Part shown: positions 32,523-42,170 of the stretch, in pieces
Layout: every line of letters begins with the position of its first letter
How positions within the stretch are numbered: position 1 is the stretch's first letter
Assembly (NCBI GenBank): GCA_900318065.1
Contig: ONIY01000005.1
Coordinates: forward strand, 1 to 64,000
From: an uncultured Prevotellaceae bacterium
Lineage (GTDB): Bacteria; Bacteroidota; Bacteroidia; Bacteroidales; Muribaculaceae
DNA length: 64,000 bases
Reading direction: 5' to 3'
Made by a program: the position numbers and the translations under genes
Notes under the pieces: generated by a model
Database searches by the model: none
What the model was told of the DNA's origin: nothing
Seen by the model: the letters and a program-made list of their open reading frames with translations, nothing else

Positions 32523-33683
32523 TCATTGCTGCTTGCCGGCAGTCTTATTTTCCTTTTTCCTGGTCTTCTTTATGGTCCTTTTCTTGGCATAGAGAGGGTT
32601 GGGCTTGTGGAGCACATACTCGCTGTAGTAGCTGATGATTAGCGTGGTGAGTGGCAGTGCAATAATTAGTCCCACAAAGCCAAGGACAAATCCCCATATC
32701 GACAGAGACAGGAACACTAAGGCAGGATTCAGGCCCATCTGCTGCTTCATGATCAAGGGGATTAGCACCAGGTCTTGGATAACCTGGCAGATGCAGTAGG
32801 CGGCAAAGGTCCAGCCAAAGAGATACCAGAAGCTCTGTCCGGTGTCGACCGAGGCCACCAGGCACAGGAAGGCTGCGATGGGGAAAGAGATGAGCTGCAG
32901 GTAGGGCACCATGTTAAGCACGCCAATGAAGAGTCCAAACACTATTGCCATGGGCAAGCCTATGATAGAGAACTCGATGGCGAATATTATGCCCACAAAG
33001 AGCGACACCAGTGCCTGGCCACGGAAGTAGCGGCTCATGGTTTGCTCCACGTCGCGCATCACTTTGAAGCTGATGCGGCGATAGCGAGGTGGTATGGCAG
33101 CCTTGAAGCCCACGGTGATTTTGTCATAGTCGAGCAGGATGAAGAACATGTACATGAGCACCAGCAGCACGGTAACCAGGCCCAGCAGAAAGCTCATGGT
33201 TCCGCCCAGCACACTCCAGGTACCGCTTGCCACGTTGTTGAGTAGGTTCATCCATTGTTCCTTGGTGAGAATCTTCTGCCACTGGTTGAGGTCGAAGTTC
33301 TGCCTGAAGAAGTCCTGCACGGCATCGGGGATGTGAGGGATCTTGAACGAGGTCTTGGCATAGTTGGCGAGCATCTTGGTCATGTCGGTGAACTCATTGC
33401 CAATGTAGGGTATCAGCCACCACAGCACCACAGTTATCACAGCCACAGCCATCACCAGTGCCAGTATCGACGCAATGGCACGTCCCTTCATGTGAAGGAC
33501 CTTCATGAGCCATTCAACGAGCGGGTTGAGCATGTAGGCGAGCAGTCCGCCTATCACAAATGGCAGCAAGATTCCACTCAGGTAGTTGATAACATATATC
33601 ACTGCCACTATAGAGATTATTGCAATCACAATACGGGCAATGCGGTCAAGGTCATATCGTTTGCGGGTCTCTGTATTTTCCAT
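32523..33683 (-). CDS. AI-2E family transporter (PerM/YdiK-like permease)
   Basis: A 386-residue polytopic membrane protein with about eight hydrophobic segments (ARIVIAIISIVAVIYVINYL, ASILALVMAVAVITVVLWW, FLLGLVTVLLVLMYMFFILL and others). The C-terminal VIQDLVLIPLIMKQQMGLNPALVFLSLSIWG matches the family signature. Members include the AI-2 exporter TqsA and Na+/H+ antiporter-like UPF0118 proteins; substrate is unknown. The C-terminus is basic (KKRTIKKTRKKENK). It has its own promoter at 33708-33738. Confidence 0.9.
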   Translation of the reverse strand: MENTETRKRYDLDRIARIVIAIISIVAVIYVINYLSGILLPFVIGGLLAYMLNPLVEWLMKVLHMKGRAIASILALVMAVAVITVVLWWLIPYIGNEFTDMTKMLANYAKTSFKIPHIPDAVQDFFRQNFDLNQWQKILTKEQWMNLLNNVASGTWSVLGGTMSFLLGLVTVLLVLMYMFFILLDYDKITVGFKAAIPPRYRRISFKVMRDVEQTMSRYFRGQALVSLFVGIIFAIEFSIIGLPMAIVFGLFIGVLNMVPYLQLISFPIAAFLCLVASVDTGQSFWYLFGWTFAAYCICQVIQDLVLIPLIMKQQMGLNPALVFLSLSIWGFVLGFVGLIIALPLTTLIISYYSEYVLHKPNPLYAKKRTIKKTRKKENKTAGKQQ

Positions 33684-33707
33684 TTCGTCGTTTTTAGTTT
33701 AGTTTTG

Positions 33708-33738
33708 CAAAATTAATGCAAGCCGAGAGAAATACAAA
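33708..33738 (-). promoter_or_regulatory. Promoter of the AI-2E family gene
   Basis: On the minus strand TTTG (33738-33735), 19 nt, TAATTTTG (33715-33708), about 24 nt before the start codon. A good consensus match. Confidence 0.7.
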
Positions 33739-33789
33739 ATTAAAAACGAATTTTTTGGATTTTTATTTCCGAGGCGCAGCTTAATTTAA

Positions 33790-33866
33790 GTGGAACGTGG
33801 AAAGTGGAACGTGGAATGTGTGATGTGGGACGTGGAATGTGTGATGAGGGACGTGGGACGTGGAAT
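33790..33866. repeat. Tandem heptamer array (GTGGAAC), 11 units
   Basis: Eleven 7-bp units without interruption, GTGGAAC with variants such as GTGTGAT, GTGGGAC and GAGGGAC. It directly precedes the palindromic element copy 3. Confidence 0.93.
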
Positions 33867-34100
33867 GCATCAATGTAGGGACAACGCGTGCGTTGTCCGA
33901 AAACGGCGAAACTGCTGATTACCAAACACCTGCCTCCAGCGGGCAAGGCACGCCTTGTCCCTACAATAATAAAGAACCACAAATTAAACAGATTAATCGG
34001 ATTTTTTTATCTTCTGAAACACAGAATAATGAAAAAATATAGAGGATCTGTTTAATTTGAAAAATCTGTGGTTTATTTAATTGCTACCGCCTTGTCTGGG
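33867..34100. repeat. Palindromic dispersed element, copy 3 (complete, two modules)
   Basis: Same order and boundaries as the copy at 19442-19672: TCAATG lead-in, left module 33874-33965 (TGTAGGGACAA/TTGTCCCTACA), right module 33973-34075 (AACCACA/TGTGGTTT), then the TTTAATTGC-ACCGCCTTG tail. The following stretch 34101-34340 holds no recognisable gene. Confidence 0.9.
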
Positions 34101-34346
34101 GCATGGGAAATGTATTCAATATGTTCACTACTATGTTCGCAAAAATATGAAATAATTACCTCGAAAACAAATAACTAAACAAGAAACATACAAATCATTA
34201 ACAAAATTTAAATTTACCCCCCCATTGTTAAGGTGTGTTAAGTAGAAGGTCGGGATAAAACATGCTGCCGACATGATATATCGATAACGCATATAATTAA
34301 TTTGCCGTAAATTTGGATTGTTTTCATTAATTTCAAAAAAAAGTAA

Positions 34347-34354
34347 TAACTTTG
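34347..34354 (+). promoter_or_regulatory. -7 promoter element for the 34378 lipoprotein gene
   Basis: TAACTTTG matches TAnnTTTG and lies 23 nt before the ATG. Confidence 0.6.
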
Positions 34355-34377
34355 TGGTTGATTTCATATCAAAATCT

Positions 34378-35310
34378 ATGAGAAGGTCTATATTATATAT
34401 AATATGTGCAATGCTCGGTGTGTTGCCTCTGTTGCAAGGATGCTTCACGGGCATTGAGAGCACTAAGATGATAACTGAGAAAGATGTCAAGCGTGCCCTG
34501 GAGGAGATGGACCGAGGCAAGAAGCACGTGGGCATCAGCCCGTTTGCCGACTCTCTACCAGCATGGCGCGACGGCAAACCTTTCTGGGTTGTTGACAAGC
34601 AGGCACGGCTCATCTTTGCCCCTGGTGCCGACTACGACATCGACAGTCTCGCACTTGAAGGGAAGCAACTCAACTATAACGGCTATGTCGCCAGGCGTCA
34701 GGTCGACAATCGCGAAGTGGTAGACCTGATGTTCACCGATGGCATCCACACCCTTGTATATCCCACTGGTCGCACGCTTGAAGAGATCAGCAATGCAGCC
34801 TTTGAGGTGCCATTCCTCGTTGATGGCGACATGGTAGACTACTATGCAAGCATGATAGTGGGAAAGACGGTGTATGTGAAAACCGAGTCGTGGCTGACTC
34901 TCGAAGGCGAGAAGATGGATGGTCGCAAGTTCATCCCCGTAGTAATAACAAAGGTGAGCGCTGGCAATCGCATCTATCCTCTCAAAGTGGAGTTTAAGAC
35001 AAGCGACGGCACACAGGCGATGCTGTGGATGACCACAGGCTCGAGTTCCATCTCGGGACGCGACTTCGACTCGCTGTTCTCGCTCACCGACGTGAGACTT
35101 CAGTATCCAGAGATATCCTCCGAGACATGGGCCCGCATTGTCGACGGCAAGGTGGCAGTGGGCATGACAAAGCAGGAATGCCGCCTCTCGATGGGGTCGC
35201 CCAAGAGCGTGAGGCAGTTGCCCGACCAGACGGGTCTGCGAGAGTACTGGCATTACGACGGAGGAAGGTATCTGTACTTTGTTGACGGATTATTAAAGGA
35301 ATACAGATAA
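34378..35310 (+). CDS. Lipoprotein with BamE/SmpA-like C-terminal region
   Basis: Start at ATG 34378 (310 residues), which lies just behind the promoter and opens a lipoprotein signal (MRRSILYIICAMLGVLPLLQGC, Cys22). The central region is beta-rich with no recognised family. The last 60 residues, GKVAVGMTKQECRLSMGSP then LREYWHYDGGRYLYFVDGLLKEY, match the pattern of the BamE/SmpA-OmlA fold. The location would be the outer-membrane inner leaflet or surface. It lies one base before the MBL hydrolase gene, so the two are an operon. Function unknown. Confidence 0.8.
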   Translation: MRRSILYIICAMLGVLPLLQGCFTGIESTKMITEKDVKRALEEMDRGKKHVGISPFADSLPAWRDGKPFWVVDKQARLIFAPGADYDIDSLALEGKQLNYNGYVARRQVDNREVVDLMFTDGIHTLVYPTGRTLEEISNAAFEVPFLVDGDMVDYYASMIVGKTVYVKTESWLTLEGEKMDGRKFIPVVITKVSAGNRIYPLKVEFKTSDGTQAMLWMTTGSSSISGRDFDSLFSLTDVRLQYPEISSETWARIVDGKVAVGMTKQECRLSMGSPKSVRQLPDQTGLREYWHYDGGRYLYFVDGLLKEYR

Positions 35311-35311
35311 A

Positions 35312-36115
35312 ATGGTGAGCGACGGTCTTAAAATAACTTTTCTGGGCAGCGGCACCAGCACAGGAGTGCCACAAATAGGTTGCCAGTGTGAGGTGTGCCG
35401 GTCGACCGACCCACGCGACAAGCGACTTAGGCAGTCGGCAGTAGTGGAGTATCGAGGCAAGCGCATCTTGATAGACTGTGGCCCTGACTTTCGCCAGCAG
35501 TACCTGGCCTGTGGATGTCCTCATCTCGACGCATTGCTTATCACCCACATCCACTACGATCACGTGGGAGGCCTTGAGGAGCTGCGAGGATTTCCCAGCT
35601 TGCCCATCTATGCCCGTGCCGACGTAATTGCTGCGCTACACTCACGCCTGGCCTACTGCTTTGCCGAGCATCCTTATCCAGGTGTGCCACATTTCAACCT
35701 GGTGGAGATAGACGATAACACCGCCTTTGACTGCTGCGGCATAACCATTGAACCCATACCGGTGCTTCACTACCGCATGCCTATTCTGGGATTCAGAATA
35801 GGCCCATTGGCATATATCACCGACTGCAAAACCATTGGTGATGAGCAGATTTTGCGTCTGCACGGTGTTCCATTACTTGTAATCAACGCATTGCGGCAGG
35901 AAGAACACTTGTCGCACCTCTCACTGCCACAAGCACTTGAAGTGATAAACAAAATCAATCCCGGCAGGGCAGTGCTGGTGCACATGAGCCACCACATGGG
36001 ACTGCACGAGCAAGTGGCCAAGATCCTGCCTCCAGGAGTGGAACTGGCCTACGATGGCATGGTATTAGAGATTGATAACACAACTGAGGGTGTTGCAAAC
36101 TTCAATAATAATTAA
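35312..36115 (+). CDS. MBL-fold metallo-hydrolase (PhnP-like)
   Basis: A 267-residue metallo-beta-lactamase fold enzyme. FLGSGTSTGVPQIGCQCEVC at the N-terminus with its Cys pairs and the metal motif THIHYDHVGGLEEL near residue 76 are typical of the PhnP-like phosphodiesterase group. Further ligands are LIDCGPDFRQQ near 52, YITDCKTI near 170 and VHMSHHMGLHEQV near 228. PhnP hydrolyses phosphoribosyl cyclic phosphate, but members of this subgroup outside phn operons are of uncertain substrate. It is translated directly after the BamE-like lipoprotein gene. Confidence 0.88.
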   Translation: MVSDGLKITFLGSGTSTGVPQIGCQCEVCRSTDPRDKRLRQSAVVEYRGKRILIDCGPDFRQQYLACGCPHLDALLITHIHYDHVGGLEELRGFPSLPIYARADVIAALHSRLAYCFAEHPYPGVPHFNLVEIDDNTAFDCCGITIEPIPVLHYRMPILGFRIGPLAYITDCKTIGDEQILRLHGVPLLVINALRQEEHLSHLSLPQALEVINKINPGRAVLVHMSHHMGLHEQVAKILPPGVELAYDGMVLEIDNTTEGVANFNNN

Positions 36116-36214
36116 AACCACAAATTAAACAGATTAATCTGTTTTTTTATCGCTTGAAATACAGAATAACAAAAACATTATGTCATCTGTTTAATCTGAA
36201 AAATCTGTGGTTTA
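36115..36214. repeat. Dispersed element, right module only (copy 4)
   Basis: AAACCACAAATTAAACAG at the left and CTGTGGTTTATTTA at the right match the right module of the elements at 19442 and 33867; the GC-rich left module is missing. It starts at the stop codon of the MBL gene. Confidence 0.85.
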
Positions 36215-36310
36215 TTTAGTTTTTGAAACTGCCTCTGGAGGTGAGTATGACAAGCATTTGACCTCTTCGAGGTTGCCACTCGAGTATTGCAACACTTTTT
36301 CAATAAAGAT

Positions 36311-36350
36311 AACTGCCGCAGGAGCAATCAGCACTCCCGCGGCAGTTTTG
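36311..36350 (+). terminator. Terminator between the MBL and MFS genes
   Basis: AACTGCCGC pairs with GCGGCAGTT, with an inner GGAG/CTCC stem, then TTGTTT. It lies between convergent genes. Confidence 0.75.
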
Positions 36351-36351
36351 T

Positions 36352-37731
36352 TTACTTATCGTTGATGTTGGCCTTTTGCAGACCGTAGTTCTTGCGCCGG
36401 TCAATGATTAGCAGCATCACCGATACGATAATTGCCGCTATGCCAATTCCGGTGAAAATCCACATCGCCTGGGTGTAGTCGACAGTGTCGCCCGTGGTGT
36501 TGCGTTGCAGCACACCGCCAATGACGATGGGAATGAGCATCAATCCAATGTTCTGAATGTAGTAAATGATAGAATAGGCAGTGCCAAGCTGCTTCATGGG
36601 CACAATCTTGGGCACCGCAGGCCATAGCACACTTGGCAGCAGTGAGAAAGCTATGCCCAGAATGAGCATCAGGCTAACAGCGAGGACGCTTGAATTGAGG
36701 GGCAGGGCAAATACCATGAGCACAACAGTGAGCATCACAGTGCCAATAATCATGATGGTGGCACCCTTGCCAATCTTGTCGTACATGCCGCCAAACAACG
36801 GCGTGAGCACAATCGAAGTGTAGGGCAGGATTGCCGGGATGTTGCCTGCAAGCGACGGCTCAACACCATATTTCGCTATCATCATCTTAGTGGCGAAATC
36901 CAGGAACGGGTACAGCGCCGAATAGTAGAGCATGCACAGGATTGTGATGAGCCAGAATCCTGGATTCTTCATCGTGACACGCATGTCGCTGAAGTGAAAC
37001 TTCTCGTCGTCATCGCTTGAAGTGTCACTGCTTGGCGCATCGGCTTTGCGATCAATGGAGCAGTACACCAGATAAATGATGAGTCCAACGCCCACAGCAA
37101 AGAGGCCAACGAGGATTGGCGTGCTGAGCGAGAAATCACTCGCCAGCTTGGGTGCACCCGACAGGGCAAGGCCCGTTCCCAGGCGCGCCAGTGCCACCTG
37201 GATGCCCATGGCCAGCGCCATCTCCTTGCCAGTAAACCACTTTACGACTACCTTGGAGACCGTGATGCCACACAGCTCATATCCCACTCCAAACGTGGCA
37301 AAGCCCAGTGCGGCTACTACCACTTGCAACTTGATGGCAGGATCGTTGTAACCAAGCCACTGAAGATTTAGATTAACCACATGAGATGGGTCCATAAATG
37401 CTATGGCATAGTAGTCGATGGCAGTGCCGCCCAGCATAAGGATGCATGACAGGGCACCTGCGAAGCGCACGCCTGTCTTATCGAGGATGATGCCTCCCAC
37501 AAAGAGCATGAGCAGGAACACGTTGAAGAAACCTCTTGATCCAGCCAGGATGCCAAACTCGCCGCTTGTCCATCCCATGCCGCCTTCGCCAGTGGGCAAC
37601 TCCAGGAAGTACTGCAAGGGCGACATCTGCTTAGCCACGATATATCCCATCATCATGGTCACCGAGACTAAGCCCAGGACCGCCCAGCGCAGGGCAGGGG
37701 AGTTGTTGATTTTTTGAGCAACTTTTGTCAT
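36352..37731 (-). CDS. MFS transporter, paralogue 1
   Basis: Start at ATG 37731 (MTKVAQKINNSPALRW, 459 residues). About twelve hydrophobic segments and the major-facilitator loops are visible, for instance FVGGIILDKTGVRFAG between helices 2 and 3 and FGGMYDKIGKGAT between helices 8 and 9. The N-terminal half is clearly related to the next MFS protein upstream. No substrate can be assigned. It begins 10 nt from the terminator hairpin of its paralogue, so its expression may depend on read-through. Confidence 0.85.
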   Translation of the reverse strand: MTKVAQKINNSPALRWAVLGLVSVTMMMGYIVAKQMSPLQYFLELPTGEGGMGWTSGEFGILAGSRGFFNVFLLMLFVGGIILDKTGVRFAGALSCILMLGGTAIDYYAIAFMDPSHVVNLNLQWLGYNDPAIKLQVVVAALGFATFGVGYELCGITVSKVVVKWFTGKEMALAMGIQVALARLGTGLALSGAPKLASDFSLSTPILVGLFAVGVGLIIYLVYCSIDRKADAPSSDTSSDDDEKFHFSDMRVTMKNPGFWLITILCMLYYSALYPFLDFATKMMIAKYGVEPSLAGNIPAILPYTSIVLTPLFGGMYDKIGKGATIMIIGTVMLTVVLMVFALPLNSSVLAVSLMLILGIAFSLLPSVLWPAVPKIVPMKQLGTAYSIIYYIQNIGLMLIPIVIGGVLQRNTTGDTVDYTQAMWIFTGIGIAAIIVSVMLLIIDRRKNYGLQKANINDK

Positions 37732-37741
37732 ATCATAAAAA

Positions 37742-37778
37742 CAGGGCGTGGCAGCCACTGTGAGCAACACACGCCCTG
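37742..37778 (-). terminator. Hairpin terminator between the two MFS genes
   Basis: Minus strand: CAGGGCGTG ... CACGCCCTG (9-bp stem) followed by TTTTT, directly before the start of the downstream MFS gene. It may act as an attenuator. Confidence 0.8.
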
Positions 37779-37805
37779 AAAGATAAGTTTCTAATTTACG
37801 GTTGA

Positions 37806-39470
37806 TTATGCCTGGGCAGGTTTCTCCTCGGGCTTGATGTTGGGCTCCTCAAGACCGTAACCCTTCTTCTTGTCAACAGCTTTCAGATAAATAGAGATAA
37901 GCAAAGCTGCAATACCAAGAATGGCGAGCATTACAAGTGCCCAAGTGTAGTCAAGTTCGTGAGCAGCAGTGCCCTCGGCGTTGGTCTTCTGAAGAACTAT
38001 ACCAATAAGAGTTGGGAAGAGTCCCAGACCAATGTTCTGAATCCAGAAGATGGCGGCATAGGCCGAACCAATGATCTTCTCATCTACCAGCTTGGGAACC
38101 GAAGGCCACAATGCGGCAGGAACGAGAGAGAAAGAAGCTCCAAGAACCAGGATTGTGACATAGGCCACTACGGTACCACCAACGGTGTTGCCCTTGAATT
38201 CTGGCAAGATGAAAGCGAATGTCAAGTGGCAAACAACGAGTAGGATAGAACCAAGCATGAGCATAGATGCAGCCTTACCCTTGTGGTCAACGTAGTTACC
38301 CAAGATTGGGGTGATGGCAACAGCCAGGAGTGGGAACACAGCAAAGATTGTCTCGGCAGTGCCACGCATGTAACCCATGTAGCAGTAAATTACAAGTGCT
38401 ACGATAGCGAGACACATCAAGCCATACTTCATTCCTTTCTTCTTAGAGAAGTTGCTGGAGAACGAGCAAATGGCAACAATAAGCATGATGATGTACTGAA
38501 CAACAGTTACCGAGATTGGGAATCCCTCGGTGCTGCCACCCCAGTAGGTGCTAGGATCGGCAGGGTTAAGTGTCAGGTTGCACTGAAGCATGTTCACGGC
38601 ATACTTCTGGAATGGGAAGATAGCACTGTAATAGAGCACGCAGAGCAAAGCAACAAGCCAGAAACCAAGGCTGGTGAAAATCTTGCCAAGGTCGCTGATC
38701 TTGAATGGGTCGTCTTTCTCCTCGGCCTCACCAGTTTGAGAGTCGAGCTTCTTGTCCATGAAGAAGTAAACGATGAACATTATCAGGGCGATGCACAGCA
38801 GAACTACACCAAACTTAACGGCATTGTCGACATGTACCTCACCACCCAGTTTAGCAAAGAATGGGGCAAAGATCATGCAAGTAGCAACGCCAAGGCGAGC
38901 AAGAGCCATCTCTGAACCCATAGCCAAGGCTGTCTCACGGCCCTTGAACCATTTCACAATACCGCGCGAAACAGTGATACCTGCCATCTCGCAGCCGCTA
39001 CCAAAGAGCATGAAACCTATTGCTGCAAGTTTTGCAGAACCTGGCATGCCATCGGCAAAAGGCAGAATTGTGCCAATGATGGGAATGTCACCGTCCCAGT
39101 TCAGGTTGTTGGTGAACCACTGTCCCAGAGGAGTGGCATCAAAGCCGTCGGTCACAGCATAGAACTTAATGATACCACCAATGAGCATCACAGCACCCGA
39201 GAGGACGGCAGTGAAGCGCACGCCCATCTTGTCGAGGATGATACCGGCAATGATCAAGAAGAATACATAGACGTTAAGGAATACCTCAGCACCTTGCATG
39301 CGGCCAAAGGCAGCGCTGTCCCAGCCACGAGTCTCTTGCATTAAGTCCTTGATTGGCGAGAGAATGTCCATGAACACATAACTGCAGAACATGGCCAGTG
39401 CCAATAACAAAAGTGCGGTCCAACGCATTCCTGCTGAATCGCGAAGTGTTTTTTTAACTGTTTGTGTCAT
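37806..39470 (-). CDS. MFS transporter, paralogue 2 (long form)
   Basis: A 554-residue major-facilitator protein with segments matching the first paralogue: LIIAGIILDKMGVRFTAVLSG, GCEMAGITVSRGIVKWFKGRETALAMGSEMALARLG and LGNYVDHKGKAASM. It is about 95 residues longer, mainly through an extra extracytoplasmic region near residues 110-150 and an insertion around 290-350. The pair probably arose by tandem duplication. Possible substrates include organic anions, but this is not supported by any motif. Its own -7 promoter (TATCTTTG on the minus strand, 39528-39535) lies 58 nt upstream. Confidence 0.88.
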   Translation of the reverse strand: MTQTVKKTLRDSAGMRWTALLLLALAMFCSYVFMDILSPIKDLMQETRGWDSAAFGRMQGAEVFLNVYVFFLIIAGIILDKMGVRFTAVLSGAVMLIGGIIKFYAVTDGFDATPLGQWFTNNLNWDGDIPIIGTILPFADGMPGSAKLAAIGFMLFGSGCEMAGITVSRGIVKWFKGRETALAMGSEMALARLGVATCMIFAPFFAKLGGEVHVDNAVKFGVVLLCIALIMFIVYFFMDKKLDSQTGEAEEKDDPFKISDLGKIFTSLGFWLVALLCVLYYSAIFPFQKYAVNMLQCNLTLNPADPSTYWGGSTEGFPISVTVVQYIIMLIVAICSFSSNFSKKKGMKYGLMCLAIVALVIYCYMGYMRGTAETIFAVFPLLAVAITPILGNYVDHKGKAASMLMLGSILLVVCHLTFAFILPEFKGNTVGGTVVAYVTILVLGASFSLVPAALWPSVPKLVDEKIIGSAYAAIFWIQNIGLGLFPTLIGIVLQKTNAEGTAAHELDYTWALVMLAILGIAALLISIYLKAVDKKKGYGLEEPNIKPEEKPAQA

Positions 39471-39527
39471 ACTGATTTGTAATTAGTTTTATGTTGTTTA
39501 TGTTTATAAGTTTCAGAAATACGAGTG

Positions 39528-39535
39528 CAAAGATA
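39528..39535 (-). promoter_or_regulatory. -7 promoter element for MFS paralogue 2
   Basis: TATCTTTG on the minus strand, about 58 nt before the start codon; no clear -33 element. Confidence 0.55.
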
Positions 39536-39690
39536 CATTATTTTATTTAAATAGACTAATAAAATTTATGACAAAATGTCGCTTGGAGGCAAAAGAGTGT
39601 GTTTGGCACAGATTGTGCATAGAGTAGGGCAGTGACGATTGAATTGTTACAATATTGCAAATAATATATTAACTTAAAACTTATAATAAA

Positions 39691-39966
39691 ATGACTATTA
39701 AACCATTAAGTGACAGAGTTCTTATCGAACCTGCAAAAGCCGAAGAAGTTACTGCTGGCGGTATCATCATTCCCGACAGCGCTAAAGAGAAACCCTTAAA
39801 GGGAGTAGTAAAAGCCGTTGGTCATGGCACCAAGGACGAAGAAATGGTAGTAAAAGCTGGTGACACTGTGCTCTATGGCAAGTATGCCGGTACCGAGATT
39901 GAAGTGGATGGCGCAAAACTGCTGATGATGCGTCAGAGTGACATTTTGGCAATTGTAGAAGAATAA
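39691..39966 (+). CDS. groES: Co-chaperonin GroES
   Basis: A 91-residue GroES with [32 protein letters not shown], including the mobile loop that contacts GroEL, and [15 protein letters not shown]. Complete and standard. It lies 19 nt before groEL. No CIRCE inverted repeat was found upstream, so HrcA control is not evident; the upstream region 39471-39690 is AT-rich without a clear -7 element on this strand. Confidence 0.97.
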   Translation: MTIKPLSDRVLIEPAKAEEVTAGGIIIPDSAKEKPLKGVVKAVGHGTKDEEMVVKAGDTVLYGKYAGTEIEVDGAKLLMMRQSDILAIVEE

Positions 39967-39982
39967 AAGAAAGGAAACATAA

Positions 39983-41633
<1,651 letters not shown>

Positions 41634-41662
41634 TCATTAGAAAATTTATATAACCGCTACTG

Positions 41663-41702
41663 CAGGGGTAGACGCCATCGATGGTATCTACCCCTGTTTT
41701 TT
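41663..41702 (+). terminator. Terminator after groEL
   Basis: CAGGGGTAGA pairs with TCTACCCCTG around a 14-nt loop that itself contains CCATCGATGG; a T6 run follows. It marks the end of groES-groEL. Confidence 0.9.
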
Positions 41703-41854
41703 GTTTGCCGTTGATTTTAAAACTGATGCCTATCTAAGTAAAATTCATGCTATTGTGAAATTGTGGGCATTTATCGTTGCTGCTGATTAGGCTGGTTGTG
41801 GTTGCTCTTTTGTTGGTTTGTTTGTAATAATTATAAACTATTTTACGTTAAAAA

Positions 41855-41886
41855 ATTGCACAATTATAGATTTATTAGTACTTTTG
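41855..41886 (+). promoter_or_regulatory. Promoter of the exopolysaccharide locus
   Basis: ATTG (41855-41858), 20 nt, TACTTTTG (41879-41886) fits the Bacteroidetes consensus and predicts a long leader of about 280 nt before the first gene at 42171. The gap 41703-42170 holds no gene. No upxY-type antiterminator gene is present, unlike many Bacteroides capsule loci. The long leader could hold a regulatory element, but I see no strong structure. Confidence 0.6.
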
Positions 41887-42170
41887 TAGGCTTAAAAGGG
41901 ACCTTTTGTTGATAAGTGACAAGAGGTTTATTTAAGTGAAAAAATGGGCTAAACAATTTAATTCGTTGAGTGACAGTTTTTTATATGTCATTTGATGTCC
42001 TAGAATTATATGCGTTGGTCATCGGTTGTGGTCTGTAAGGCCAGTAAAAAATCCAAATCAGTCCATTTCAAGTGTTATAGTGGTTGCAAAGTTGAAAGAT
42101 TGATTTTCGCAACACATTCACGACAATCAAGAACCATAATCCTGAATAATAACTTTTAAAACCAATTTAT

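Noticed and set aside
2128-33866. CRISPR array interpretation of the tandem repeats
   Set aside because: Units are 7-9 bp with no spacers, and no cas genes are present.
19327-33982. Similar short minus-strand open frames (VGTRRALSAGGRCLV-like) at 19.4, 19.5 and 33.8 kb
   Set aside because: They are translations of the left module of the palindromic repeat; similarity is explained by the DNA repeat, and no start or signal context supports expression.
39471-39690. CIRCE operator upstream of groES
   Set aside because: No TTAGCACTC-N9-GAGTGCTAA inverted repeat is visible.
41703-42170. UpxY/UpxZ-type capsule regulator upstream of the polysaccharide locus
   Set aside because: No open frame of suitable length or motif exists between groEL and wza.
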